A stretch of 64,000 nucleotides of DNA from Callipepla californica brunnescens (taxonomy: Eukaryota > Chordata > Aves > Galliformes > Odontophoridae). Of this stretch, positions 45,611 through 59,398 are shown piece after piece. Under the pieces are notes generated by a model. The model worked only from the letters and a program-made list of their open reading frames with translations. It did not search any database and had not been told where the DNA came from. The DNA lies in NCBI GenBank assembly GCA_023055505.1, contig JALIRH010000099.1, positions 77,001 through 141,000 of the forward strand. Direction: 5' to 3'. Within the stretch, counting starts at the first letter, position 1, and every line of letters begins with the position of its first letter. The translations under genes were made by a program, and so were the position numbers.

Positions 45611-47432
45611 CAAACCCAATCCAAACCCCAAACCTACTCCTATTCCTAAACCTTATCTTAACCCTAAACCAAACCCAAACCCAAGGCCCTCCCCTTCTCT
45701 CAGCCTAACACTCAAACTAACCTAAACCCGAAACTAACCCTACATTTATCCTAATCTTATCCATATTCTAAGGCCTAACCCTACTCTGACCAGAAAGCTC
45801 ATGTTGTCTAAAATCTACCCCTTACCTAAAACCTGAATCGACAAAAAAACCTAACCCGAAACCTCAACCTAACTCTTCTCCTAACTAGAACACCAGCACT
45901 TCACCTTACCCTAACTGGAAACCTAGGACTAAATCCTTACCTTGTCCAGAACCCTATTCCTAACCCAAACCAGAATTCTAACCTCTACCCTAACCAAAAC
46001 CCTTCCCCTAAACCTAAACCTAATGCTACCCTCAACCAAACCCTAGCCCTAAATCCTACCCTAAAACCAACACCACGTTTAAGCTCAAACCTCAAGCCTC
46101 AAAGAAAGCATCAGATTACTGCAGATCTCACCTAACACTAACCCCAATCCAATCCCTACTACTAACCCCAAACCCAATCCAAACACCAAAACTATTCCTA
46201 TTCCTAAACCTAACACTAAGCCAGAACCAAACCCAAGGCCTACCCCTTCTCTCAGCCTGACACTCAAACTAACCTAGACCTGAACGCAACGCTAAATCAA
46301 ATACTAAAACTCACCCTTAGCCAAGGCCCTTTTAGGACCCTTCCCTGGTCCTAAAACTAAAGAGAACCCTACCCCTTCCACTAAACCTTCATCTACATCC
46401 CTAACCCTTACCCTAAACCTAAATCTACACCAAAACCTAACCCTAACCCTAACATGTCTTCTAACTGTAAAACTAACGCTTCACCTAACCCGAACTGAAA
46501 CCCCAGGACTAAACCTTACCTAACACCTAGCTATATTCCTAACCCTATCCTGAAACCTAACGTTAACCCTAACCCTAAAAACAACTTGGAACCAAACCCT
46601 AACCCTAACCTAACCCTTATCAGAACCCTAAATCTAATCCTAACCGTTACCTCAATTTAACTCCAATTCTTCCTGAAATCTAAATGGGACCTTAAAACCA
46701 ACCCCAGATTGAAGCCCAACCCTAAACCTAACACAAAGCATTAGATTACCACAGCCATCACCTAACTCTAACCCCAGCCTTAACGCTAATACTATCCCAA
46801 ACACTATTCCAATTCCTAAACCCAACACAAACCCAAAAACACAAAGCCTACAATTCTCACAGCCTAACACTGAAAGGAAACCTAAATCTTACCCTAACTC
46901 TAAAACTAATCCAAAGCATGACCACAATTTAAACTCTAAATCTACCTTCAAACTAAAGCTGACCCTAACACCAACCTCAAGTAAAAGCCCAACCCTAAGC
47001 CTAACACAAAGCATTAGATTACCACAACGCTCACCTAACTTCTAACCCCCACCCTAACACTAATACTAAAGCAATCAGATTCCAAATACTAACCCAATTC
47101 CTATTCTGAAACCCAAAACTATTCCAAAAACAAACCCAAGGCCTAACCTTTCTCTCACCCTAACAATCAAAGAAAACCTATTCCTAAACCTAATCCTAAA
47201 TCTAGTCCTAACCCTAACCCTCACCCTTAATCTAACCCCAAACCCCACCCAGAAGCTAACACTTAGCATTGTACAATACCTAAACGTACCCCTAATCCTT
47301 ATCACTAAACCTAAAAGGAACCTGAAACATAGTGCTAAATCCGAACCCTAACCCTGAAGACTAACGCTAACAATGAACCAATTCCTATACCTTTTCCTTC
47401 CTCCAAATTGATTCCTAGCACTAACCCTAACC

Positions 47433-48560
47433 CTACATTAACCCTATCCTAACCCTAACCCTAACCCTAGCCCTAAACTACATTAACCCTAACCCTAACC
47501 CTAGCCCTAACCTAACTCTAACCCTAACCCTAACCCTAAACCTAATGCTAACCCTTACCCTACCCTAACCCTAACCCTACCATACCCTAACCCTAACCTA
47601 CCCTAACACTAACCCTAACCCTAACCCTAATTCCTAACCCTTACCTTAACTGTATCACAATCCCTATCCTAATTCTTACCCTAACCCTAACCCTTACCTA
47701 ACCCTAACCCTAACTCTAACCTTAACCCTAACCCTAACCCTAACCTAACACTAACCCTAATCCTAACCCTAACCCTAACTCTAATTCCTAACCCTTACCT
47801 TAACTGTATCACAATCCCTATCCTAATTCTTACCTTAACCCTAACCCTTACCTAACCCTAACCCTAACCCTAACCCTAACCCTAGTCCTACCCTAACCCT
47901 AACCCTAACCCTAACCCTAACCCTAACCCTAACCCTTACCCTAACCCTAGCCTTACCCAAACCCTAACCCTAACCCTACCCTAACCCTAACCCTAACCCT
48001 AACCCTACCCCTAACCCTACTTTACCCTAACCCTAATCCTAACACTAACTCTAACTTTATTCCTTACCCTAACACTAATCCAATCCCGAACCCTAACCCT
48101 AATCCTAACCCTAACTCTAACTTTATTCGTAACCCTACCCCTAATCCAAACAATAACCCTTACCCTAATCAAACCCTATCCCTATTCCTAACCCTTACCC
48201 TAACCGTATCACAATCCCTATCCTAACTCTTACCATAACCCAAACCCTAACCTAACCCTAACCCTAACCCTAACCCTAACCCTATCCCTAACCCTTACCC
48301 TAACCCTAACCCTACCCTAACCTTAACTCTACCCTAACCGTATCCCTACCCTAACCCTAACCCTAATCCTAGCCCTTACTCTAACTTTAGTCCTAACCCT
48401 ACCCCTGATCCAAACACTAACCCTAACCTTAATGTAACCCTAACCCTATTCCTAACCCTTACCCTAACTGTATCCCATTCCCTATCCTAACTCTTACCAT
48501 AACCCTAACCCTGATGCTAATGCTAACCCTAACCCTGAATCTAACCCTTACCCTAACCCT
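47433..48560 (-). repeat. Near-perfect CCCTAA tracts, unit 1
   Basis: Long runs of uninterrupted CCCTAA with occasional variants (CCTAA, ACCCTTACC). Interrupted by a recurrent phrase of about 50 bp starting ATTCCTAACCCTTACC and containing GTATCACAATCCCTATCC (near 47630, 47786, 48195; a variant near 48450). Confidence 0.9.
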
Positions 48561-48818
48561 ATCCCTTACCCAGAAGCTAACACTTAGCGTTGTACAATAC
48601 CTAACCGTACCCTAACCCTATCCCTAAACCTAAAAGGAACCCAAACTCTAACCCTAAATCTGTCCCTGAGCCTAACCTTCAACCTTACCCTAACCTTAAC
48701 CCTAACCCTGTTCCATTCTCTAAACATATCTGTAAGCATTACCTTCATCCTAACTCGAACTCTACCCTAACCCTATCCCTTTGACCCCAACACAAAACCC
48801 AGATTGAGCCTGACCCTA

Positions 48819-48826
48819 ACCTAGGT
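48819..48826. other. Arm-switch palindrome ACCTAGGT, unit 1
   Basis: To the left the top strand is CCCTAA-like; to the right, after about 25 bp, it is TTAGGG-like. The switch sits on a perfect 8-bp palindrome. The same site is at 54102-54109 and 59391-59398 in units 2 and 3. Confidence 0.85.
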
Positions 48827-50317
48827 AGCATAAAGTGTATGTAGGGTGAATTTGAGTTTTAGGGTCAAAGTTAAATTGTTAGTTTTAGGGTTAGGGTGAA
48901 GGATTGCTTTAGTTCTAGTATTAGGGTGTTTGGGGTTAGGGTTAGGGTAAGGATTTGGGGGTGGATTAGGTTTAGGGTCAGGTTTGGGGGAGTTTTGGGG
49001 TTAGGGTTAGATTTAGGATTAGGGTTAGCAAAAAAGTTGTTTTAGTTTTAGTTTAGGTTAGTGCTAGGATTAGGTTGAGTGTTCTTGTGAAGTTTAGGTT
49101 TAGGGTTAGGTTTAGGTTTAGATTGAGGTTTAGGGTAAGGAGTAGGGTTCATTTGACTTTTAGGGTCAGAGTAGAGTTAAGTCGTGTTAGGGTTAAGGTT
49201 AAGAACAGGATTCAGATTCCAATTAGGTTTTGGGTTCCTACTAGGGATAGGCCTCAAATTAGTGTTAAGGTTAGGGTTAGGGTTAGGTATAGGGAAAGGG
49301 TTAGTGTTAAGGCCAGGGCAAGTGTATGGTTTAGGGTAAAGATTGGATTTAGGGTTAGGTTTAGATGTAGGTTTGGTTTGATCGTTAGGGTGTGAGAAGG
49401 CACCGGCCTTGGATTTCATTTGGAGATTGGGTAAGGTTTAGGAATAGGAATAACATTGGTGTTTAAAAGATGATTAGTGTTAGTATTAGGGATAGGGTTA
49501 CGGTTAGAGTTTAGTTAGGGTTGTTAGTTTTAGAGTGAGGGATAGGGGTATGGTTTGGTCTAGTACTTGGGTTAGGGTTTGGGATAGTCCTAGCATTAGT
49601 GTTAGGGTTAGGGTTCCGTTAGGGTTGTGGTAATCTGATGCTAGGTGTCGGGATTAGGGTTGTGCTTAAATGTGGGTTTGGTTTGAGGGTCAGAGTTAGG
49701 GTTAGGGTAGAGTTAGAATTAGGGTAAGAGTTAGGATTAGGTTTAGGATTAGGATAAAGATTAGGTTAGGATTAGTGTTGGCTTTAGGGTTGTGTCTGGG
49801 AGAAGGGTTAGTGTTAGGGATAGACTTAGGGTAAGAGTAAGTGTTAGGAATAGGCATAGGTTTTGGGAAAGTTTCAGAGTTTGGACTGGATTTATGATTA
49901 GGGTTAGGGACAAAGATTTTTTGAGATTTGTGATTAGATTTAGGGAGAAAAGTAGGCTGACTTGTGGTGTTAGCAGTAGGTTTAGGTTTAGGTTTAGGTT
50001 TAGGATTCCATTTGTATTTATTGATCGAGGTTGGGTTAGTTGGAGTGTAAAGGTCAGAGTAGGGTTAGGCCTTGGGATAGGGTTAAGGTTTGGAATAGGA
50101 TTAGGATTCAAATGATGTTACGGGTTGGTGTTAGGGTTAGGGAAAGGTTAGGATCAGGGTTGAGGTCAGGGTTAGGTATAGGAAAAGGGTTAGTGTTAGG
50201 GCTAGGGCAATTGGAAGGGTTAGGCTTAGGCTTAGATATTAGGGTTAGGTTTAGGCGGAGGTTTGGTTCGAGTGTCAGGGTGAGAGAAGGGGTAGGCCTG
50301 GGGTTTGGTTTTGGGTT
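48827..50317 (+). repeat. TTAGGG-oriented arm, unit 1
   Basis: About 1.5 kb of degenerate TTAGGG-sense repeats with one GGTAATCTGATGCT phrase (49629-49642) and a GAGAGAAGGGGTAGGCC phrase near 50283. It matches 54110-55600 and 59399-60889 closely. The arm is related to the opposite-sense arm as a diverged inverse, not as a perfect inverted repeat. Confidence 0.9.
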
Positions 50318-50506
50318 ACATCATACAAATCATCACATACATTAGCTGGGGTGGGAGGTGCAAGGAACAGCCAGCAAAGTGCTGAGTTCATTCCAATCAG
50401 AGGACCTGAAGATCGGGTAGCTACTATCAAACCGTTTGTGTTGCCAATTCCGATGATATTTATGGGGCCCTGATGTTATGGTTCAGTGGGGAGTCACTAT
50501 CAAGTC
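50318..50506 (+). repeat. 189-bp unique spacer, unit 1
   Basis: The only non-telomere-like part of the unit, from ACATCATAC to AAGTC. It separates the TTAGGG arm from the next CCCTAA arm. A short plus-strand frame crosses it with a peptide containing GPEDRVATIKPF, and it is open in all copies seen; no family recognised. Confidence 0.88.
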
Positions 50507-52308
50507 CAAACCCAATCCAAACCCCAAACCTACTCCTATTCCTAAACCTTATCTTAACCCTAAACCAAACCCAAACCCAAGGCCCTCCCCTTCTCTCAGC
50601 CTAACACTCAAACTAACCTAAACCCGAAACTAACCCTACATTTATCCTAATCTTATCCATATTCTAAGGCCTAACCCTACTCTGACCAGAAAGCTCATGT
50701 TGTCTAAAATCTACCCCTTACCTAAAACCTAAATCGACAAAAAAACCTAACCCGAAACCTCAACCTAACTCTTCTCCTAACTAGAACACCAGCACTTCAC
50801 CTTACCCTAACTGGAAACCTAGGACTAAATCCTTACCTTGTCCAGAACCCTATTCCTAACCCAAACCAGAATTCTAACCTCTACCCTAACCAAAACCCTT
50901 CCCCTAAACCTAAACCTAATGCTACCCTCAACCAAACCCTAGCCCTAAATCCTACCCTAAAACCAACACCACGTTTAAGCTCAAACCTCAAGCCTCAAAG
51001 AAAGCATCAGATTACCGCAGATCTCACCTAACACTAACCCCAATCCAATCCCTACTACTAACCCCAAACCCAATCCAAACACCAAAACTATTCCTATTCC
51101 TAAACCTAACACTAAGCCAGAACCAAACCCAAGGCCTACCCCTTCTCTCAGCCTGACACTCAAACTAACCTAGACCTGAACGCAACGCTAAATCAAATAC
51201 TAAAACTCACCCTTAGCCAAGGCCCTTTTAGGACCCTTCCCTGGTCCTAAAACTAAAGAGAACCCTACCCCTTCCACTAAACCTTCATCTACATCCCTAA
51301 CCCTTACCCTAAACCTAAATCTACACCAAAACCTAACCCTAACCCTAACATGTCTTCTAACTGTAAAACTAACGCTTCACCTAACCCGAACTGAAACCCC
51401 AGGACTAAACCTTACCTAACACCTAGCTATATTCCTAACCCTATCCTGAAACCTAACGTTAACCCTAACCCTAAAAACAACTTGGAACCAAACCCTAACC
51501 CTAACCTAACCCTTATCAGAACCCTAAATCTAATCCTAACCGTTACCTCAATTTAACTCCAATTCTTCCTGAAATCTAAATGGGACCTTAAAACCAACCC
51601 CAGATTGAAGCCCAACCCTAAACCTAACACAAAGCATTAGATTACCACAGCCATCACCTAACTCTAACCCCAGCCTTAACGCTAATACTATCCCAAACAC
51701 TATTCCAATTCCTAAACCCAACACAAACCCAAAAACACAAAGCCTACAATTCTCACAGCCTAACACTGAAAGGAAACCTAAATCTTACCCTAACTCTAAA
51801 ACTAATCCAAAGCATGACCACAATTTAAACTCTAAATCTACCTTCAAACTAAAGCTGACCCTAACACCAACCTCAAGCCCAACCCTAAGCCTAACACAAA
51901 GCATTAGATTACCACAACGCTCACCTAACTTCTAACCCCCACCCTAACACTAATACTAAAGCAATCAGATTCCAAATACTAACCCAATTCCTATTCTGAA
52001 ACCCAAAACTATTCCAAAAACAAACCCAAGGCCTAACCTTTCTCTCACCCTAACAATCAAAGAAAACCTATTCCTAAACCTAATCCTAAATCTAGTCCTA
52101 ACCCTAACCCTCACCCTTAATCTAACCCCAACCCCCACCCAGAAGCTAACACTTAGCATTGTACAATACCTAAACGTACCCCTAATCCTTATCACTAAAC
52201 CTAAAAGGAACCTGAAACATAGTGCTAAATCCGAACCCTAACCCTGAAGACTAACGCTAACAATGAACCAATTCCTATACCTTTTCCTTCCTCCAAATTG
52301 ATTCCTAG

Positions 52309-53850
52309 CACTAACCCTAACCCTACATTAACCCTATCCTAACCCTAACCCTAGCCCTAAACTACATTAACCCTAACCCTAACCCTAGCCCTAACCTAAC
52401 TCTAACCCTAACCCTAACCCTAAACCTAATGCTAACCCTTACCCTACCCTAACCCTAACCCTACCATACCCTAACCCTAACCTACCCTAACACTAACCCT
52501 AACCCTAACCCTAATTCCTAACCCTTACCTTAACTGTATCACAATCCCTATCCTAATTCTTACCCTAACCCTAACCCTTACCTAACCCTAACCCTAACTC
52601 TAACCTTAACCCTAACCCTAACCCTAACCTAACACTAACCCTAATCCTAACCCTAACCCTAACTCTAATTCCTAACCCTTACCTTAACTGTATCACAATC
52701 CCTATCCTAATTCTTACCTTAACCCTAACCCTTACCTAACCCTAAACCTAACCCTAACCCTAACCCTAACCCTAAACCTAACCCCAACCCTAACCTAACC
52801 CTAACCTAACCCTAACCCTAACCGTAACCCTAACCTAACCCTAACCCTAACCCTAACCCTAACCCTAACCCTAACCTCAACCCTAACCCTAACTCTAACC
52901 TTAACCCTAAACCTAACAATAAATTTAACCCTAACACTAACACTAACACTAACCCTAATTTTACCATAACCCTAAGCATACCCTAAGCATACCCTAACCC
53001 TAACCCTAACCCTAACCCCAACCCTAACCTAACCCTAACCCTAACCCTAACCCTACCCTAACCCTAACCCTAACCCTAACCCTAACCCTAACAATAAATT
53101 TAACCTTAACCCTAACCCTAACCCTAACCCTACCCTAACCCTAACCCTAACCCTAACCCTAACCCTAACCCTAACCCTAACCCTAGCCCTACCCTAACCC
53201 TAACCCTAACCCTAACCCTAACCCTTACCCTAACCCTAGCCTAACCCAAACCCTAACCCTAACCCTACCCTAACCCTAACCCTAACCCTAACCCTACCCC
53301 TAACCCTACTTTACCCTAACCCTAATCCTAACACTAACTCTAACTTTATTCCTTACCCTAACACTAATCCAATCCCGAACCCTAACCCTAATCCTAGCCC
53401 TAACTCTAACTTTATTCGTAACCCTACCCCTAATCCAAACAATAACCCTTACCCTAATCAAACCCTATCCCTATTCCTAACCCTTACCCTAACCGTATCA
53501 CAATCCCTATCCTAACTCTTACCATAACCCAAACCCTAACCTAACCCTAACCCTAACCCTAACCCTATCCCTAACCCTTACCCTAACCCTAACCCTACCC
53601 TAACCTTAACTCTACCCTAACCGTATCCCTACCCTAACCCTAACCCTAATCCTAGCCCTTACTCTAACTTTAGTCCTAACCCTACCCCTGATCCAAACAC
53701 TAACCCTAACCTTAATGTAACCCTAACCCTATTCCTAACCCTTACCCTAACTGTATCCCATTCCCTATCCTAACTCTTACCATAACCCTAACCCTGATGC
53801 TAATGCTAACCCTAACCCTGAATCTAACCCTTACCCTAACCCTATCCCTT
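52309..53850 (-). repeat. Near-perfect CCCTAA tracts, unit 2
   Basis: As in unit 1 but about 390 bp longer. It includes a segment with AACAATAAATTTAACC and TAAGCATACCC phrases (about 52910-53100) that unit 1 lacks. Confidence 0.88.
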
Positions 53851-54109
53851 ACCCAGAAGCTAACACTTAGCGTTGTACAATACCTAACCGTACCCTAACC
53901 CTATCCCTAAACCTAAAAGGAACCCAAACTCTAACCCTAAATCTGTCCCTGAGCCTAACCTTCAACCTTACCCTAACCTTAACCCTAACCCTGTTCCATT
54001 CTCTAAACATATCTGTAAGCATTACCTTCATCCTAACTCGAACTCTACCCTAACCCTATCCCTTTGACCCCAACACAAAACCCAGATTGAGCCTGACCCT
54101 AACCTAGGT

Positions 54110-55600
54110 AGCATAAAGTGTATGTAGGGTGAATTTGAGTTTTAGGGTCAAAGTTAAATTGTTAGTTTTAGGGTTAGGGTGAAGGATTGCTTTAGTTCTA
54201 GTATTAGGGTGTTTGGGGTTAGGGTTAGGGTAAGGATTTGGGGGTGGATTAGGTTTAGGGTCAGGTTTGGGGGAGTTTTGGGGTTAGGGTTAGATTTAGG
54301 ATTAGGGTTAGCAAAAAAGTTGTTTTAGTTTTAGTTTAGGTTAGTGCTAGGATTAGGTTGAGTGTTCTTGTGAAGTTTAGGTTTAGGGTTAGGTTTAGGT
54401 TTAGATTGAGGTTTAGGGTAAGGAGTAGGGTTAATTTGACTTTTAGGGTCAGAGTAGAGTTAAGTCGTGTTAGGGTTAAGGTTAAGAACAGGATTCAGAT
54501 TCCAATTAGGTTTTGGGTTCCTACTAGGGATAGGCCTCAAATTAGTGTTAAGGTTAGGGTTAGGGTTAGGTATAGGGAAAGGGTTAGTGTTAAGGCCAGG
54601 GCAAGTGTATGGTTTAGGGTAAAGATTGGATTTAGGGTTAGGTTTAGATGTAGGTTTGGTTTGATCGTTAGGGTGTGAGAAGGCACCGGCCTTGGATTTC
54701 ATTTGGAGATTGGGTAAGGTTTAGGAATAGGAATAACATTGGTGTTTAAAAGATGATTAGTGTTAGTATTAGGGATAGGGTTACGGTTAGAGTTTAGTTA
54801 GGGTTGTTAGTTTTAGAGTGAGGGATAGGGGTATGGTTTGGTCTAGTACTTGGGTTAGGGTTTGGGATAGTCCTAGCATTAGTGTTAGGGTTAGGGTTCC
54901 GTTAGGGTTGTGGTAATCTGATGCTAGGTGTCGGGATTAGGGTTGTGCTTAAATGTGGGTTTGGTTTGAGGGTCAGAGTTAGGGTTAGGGTAGAGTTAGA
55001 ATTAGGGTAAGAGTTAGGATTAGGTTTAGGATTAGGATAAAGATTAGGTTAGGATTAGTGTTGGCTTTAGGGTTGTGTCTGGGAGAAGGGTTAGTGTTAG
55101 GGATAGACTTAGGGTAAGAGTAAGTGTTAGGAATAGGCATAGGTTTTGGGAAAGTTTCAGAGTTTGGACTGGATTTATGATTAGGGTTAGGGACAAAGAT
55201 TTTTTGAGATTTGTGATTAGATTTAGGGAGAAAAGTAGGCTGACTTGTGGTGTTAGCAGTAGGTTTAGGTTTAGGTTTAGGTTTAGGATTCCATTTGTAT
55301 TTATTGATCGAGGTTGGGTTAGTTGGAGTGTAAAGGTCAGAGTAGGGTTAGGCCTTGGGATAGGGTTAAGGTTTGGAATAGGATTAGGATTCAAATGATG
55401 TTACGGGTTGGTGTTAGGGTTAGGGAAAGGTTAGGATCAGGGTTGAGGTCAGGGTTAGGTATAGGAAAAGGGTTAGTGTTAGGGCTAGGGCAATTGGAAG
55501 GGTTAGGCTTAGGCTTAGATATTAGGGTTAGGTTTAGGCGGAGGTTTGGTTCGAGTGTCAGGGTGAGAGAAGGGGTAGGCCTGGGGTTTGGTTTTGGGTT
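54110..55600 (+). repeat. TTAGGG-oriented arm, unit 2
   Basis: Nearly identical to 48827-50317, differing at scattered bases, for example TTAATTTGAC for TTCATTTGAC near 54431. Confidence 0.9.
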
Positions 55601-55789
55601 ACATCATACAAATCATCCCATACATTAGCTGGGGTGGGAGGTGCAAGGAACAGCCAGCAAAGTGCTGAGTTCATTCCAATCAGAGGACCTGAAGATCGGG
55701 TAGCTACTATCAAACCGTTTGTGTTGCCAATTCCGATGATATTTATGGGGCCCTGATGTTATGGTTCAGTGGGGAGTCACTATCAAGTC
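55601..55789 (+). repeat. 189-bp unique spacer, unit 2
   Basis: Same spacer as 50318-50506, with one visible change (CATCCCATAC for CATCACATAC). Confidence 0.88.
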
Positions 55790-57591
55790 CAAACCCAATC
55801 CAAACCCCAAACCTACTCCTATTCCTAAACCTTATCTTAACCCTAAACCAAACCCAAACCCAAGGCCCTCCCCTTCTCTCAGCCTAACACTCAAACTAAC
55901 CTAAACCCGAAACTAACCCTACATTTATCCTAATCTTATCCATATTCTAAGGCCTAACCCTACTCTGACCAGAAAGCTCATGTTGTCTAAAATCTACCCC
56001 TTACCTAAAACCTAAATCGACAAAAAAACCTAACCCGAAACCTCAACCTAACTCTTCTCCTAACTAGAACACCAGCACTTCACCTTACCCTAACTGGAAA
56101 CCTAGGACTAAATCCTTACCTTGTCCAGAACCCTATTCCTAACCCAAACCAGAATTCTAACCTCTACCCTAACCAAAACCCTTCCCCTAAACCTAAACCT
56201 AATGCTACCCTCAACCAAACCCTAGCCCTAAATCCTACCCTAAAACCAACACCACGTTTAAGCTCAAACCTCAAGCCTCAAAGAAAGCATCAGATTACCG
56301 CAGATCTCACCTAACACTAACCCCAATCCAATCCCTACTACTAACCCCAAACCCAATCCAAACACCAAAACTATTCCTATTCCTAAACCTAACACTAAGC
56401 CAGAACCAAACCCAAGGCCTACCCCTTCTCTCAGCCTGACACTCAAACTAACCTAGACCTGAACGCAACGCTAAATCAAATACTAAAACTCACCCTTAGC
56501 CAAGGCCCTTTTAGGACCCTTCCCTGGTCCTAAAACTAAAGAGAACCCTACCCCTTCCACTAAACCTTCATCTACATCCCTAACCCTTACCCTAAACCTA
56601 AATCTACACCAAAACCTAACCCTAACCCTAACATGTCTTCTAACTGTAAAACTAACGCTTCACCTAACCCGAACTGAAACCCCAGGACTAAACCTTACCT
56701 AACACCTAGCTATATTCCTAACCCTATCCTGAAACCTAACGTTAACCCTAACCCTAAAAACAACTTGGAACCAAACCCTAACCCTAACCTAACCCTTATC
56801 AGAACCCTAAATCTAATCCTAACCGTTACCTCAATTTAACTCCAATTCTTCCTGAAATCTAAATGGGACCTTAAAACCAACCCCAGATTGAAGCCCAACC
56901 CTAAACCTAACACAAAGCATTAGATTACCACAGCCATCACCTAACTCTAACCCCAGCCTTAACGCTAATACTATCCCAAACACTATTCCAATTCCTAAAC
57001 CCAACACAAACCCAAAAACACAAAGCCTACAATTCTCACAGCCTAACACTGAAAGGAAACCTAAATCTTACCCTAACTCTAAAACTAATCCAAAGCATGA
57101 CCACAATTTCAACTCTAAATCTACCTTCAAACTAAAGCTGACCCTAACACCAACCTCAAGCCCAACCCTAAGCCTAACACAAAGCATTAGATTACCACAA
57201 CGCTCACCTAACTTCTAACCCCCACCCTAACACTAATACTAAAGCAATCAGATTCCAAATACTAACCCAATTCCTATTCTGAAACCCAAAACTATTCCAA
57301 AAACAAACCCAAGGCCTAACCTTTCTCTCACCCTAACAATCAAAGAAAACCTATTCCTAAACCTAATCCTAAATCTAGTCCTAACCCTAACCCTCACCCT
57401 TAATCTAACCCCAACCCCCACCCAGAAGCTAACACTTAGCATTGTACAATACCTAAACGTACCCCTAATCCTTATCACTAAACCTAAAAGGAACCTGAAA
57501 CATAGTGCTAAATCCGAACCCTAACCCTGAAGACTAACGCTAACAATGAACCAATTCCTATACCTTTTCCTTCCTCCAAATTGATTCCTAG

Positions 57592-59130
57592 CACTAACCC
57601 TAACCCTACATTAACCCTATCCTAACCCTAACCCTAGCCCTAAACTACATTAACCCTAACCCTAACCCTAGCCCTAACCTAACTCTAACCCTAACCCTAA
57701 CCCTAAACCTAATGCTAACCCTTACCCTACCCTAACCCTAACCCTACCATACCCTAACCCTAACCTACCCTAACACTAACCCTAACCCTAACCCTAATTC
57801 CTAACCCTTACCTTAACTGTATCACAATCCCTATCCTAATTCTTACCCTAACCCTAACCCTTACCTAACCCTAACCCTAACCCTAACCCTAACTCTAACC
57901 TTAACCCTAACCCTAACCCTAACCTAACACTAACCCTAATCCTAACCCTAACCCTAACTCTAATTCCTAACCCTTACCTTAACTGTATCACAATCCCTAT
58001 CCTAATTCTTACCTTAACCCTAACCCTTACCTAACCCTAACCCTAACCCTAACCCTAACCCTAACCCTAACCCCAACCCTAACCTAACCCTAACCTAACC
58101 CTAACCCTAACCGTAACCCTAACCTAACCCTAACCCTAACCCTAACCCTAACCCTAACCCTAACCTCAACCCTAACCCTAACTCTAACCTTAACCCTAAA
58201 CCTAACAATAAATTTAACCCTAACACTAGCACTAACACTAACCCTAATTTTACCATAACCCTAAGCATACCCTAAGCATACCCTAACCCTAACCCTAACC
58301 CTAACCCCAACCCTAACCTAACCCTAACCCTAACCCTAACCCTACCCTAACCCTAACCCTAACCCTAACCCTAACCCTAACAATAAATTTAACCTTAACC
58401 CTAACCCTAACCCTAACCCTACCCTAACCCTAACCCTAACCCTAACCCTAACCCTAACCCTAACCCTAACCCTAGCCCTACCCTAACCCTAACCCTAACC
58501 CTAACCCTAACCCTTACCCTAACCCTAGCCTAACCCAAACCCTAACCCTAACCCTACCCTAACCCTAACCCTAACCCTAACCCTACCCCTAACCCTACTT
58601 TACCCTAACCCTAATCCTAACACTAACTCTAACTTTATTCCTTACCCTAACACTAATCCAATCCCGAACCCTAACCCTAATCCTAGCCCTAACTCTAACT
58701 TTATTCGTAACCCTACCCCTAATCCAAACAATAACCCTTACCCTAATCAAACCCTATCCCTATTCCTAACCCTTACCCTAACCGTATCACAATCCCTATC
58801 CTAACTCTTACCATAACCCAAACCCTAACCTAACCCTAACCCTAACCCTAACCCTATCCCTAACCCTTACCCTAACCCTAACCCTACCCTAACCTTAACT
58901 CTACCCTAACCGTATCCCTACCCTAACCCTAACCCTAATCCTAGCCCTTACTCTAACTTTATTCCTAACCCTACCCCTGATCCAAACACTAACCCTAACC
59001 TTAATGTAACCCTAACCCTATTCCTAACCCTTACCCTAACTGTATCCCATTCCCTATCCTAACTCTGACCATAACCCTAACCCTGATGCTAATGCTAACC
59101 CTAACCCTGAATCTAACCCTTACCCTAACC
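57592..59130 (-). repeat. Near-perfect CCCTAA tracts, unit 3
   Basis: Matches the unit 2 tract including the AACAATAAATTTAACC and TAAGCATACCC phrases. Small differences in repeat number account for the 6-bp difference in unit length. Confidence 0.88.
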
Positions 59131-59398
59131 CTATCCCTTACCCAGAAGCTAACACTTAGCGTTTTACAACACCTAACCGTACCCTAACCCTATCCCTAAA
59201 CCTAAAAGGAACCCAAACTCTAACCCTAAATCTGTCCCTGAGCCTAACCTTCAACCTTACCCTAACCTTAACCCTAACCCTGTTCCATTCTCTAAACATA
59301 TCTGTAAGCATTACCTTCATCCTAACTCGAACTCTACCCTAACCCTATCCCTTTGACCCCAACACAAAACCCAGATTGAGCCTGACCCTAACCTAGGT

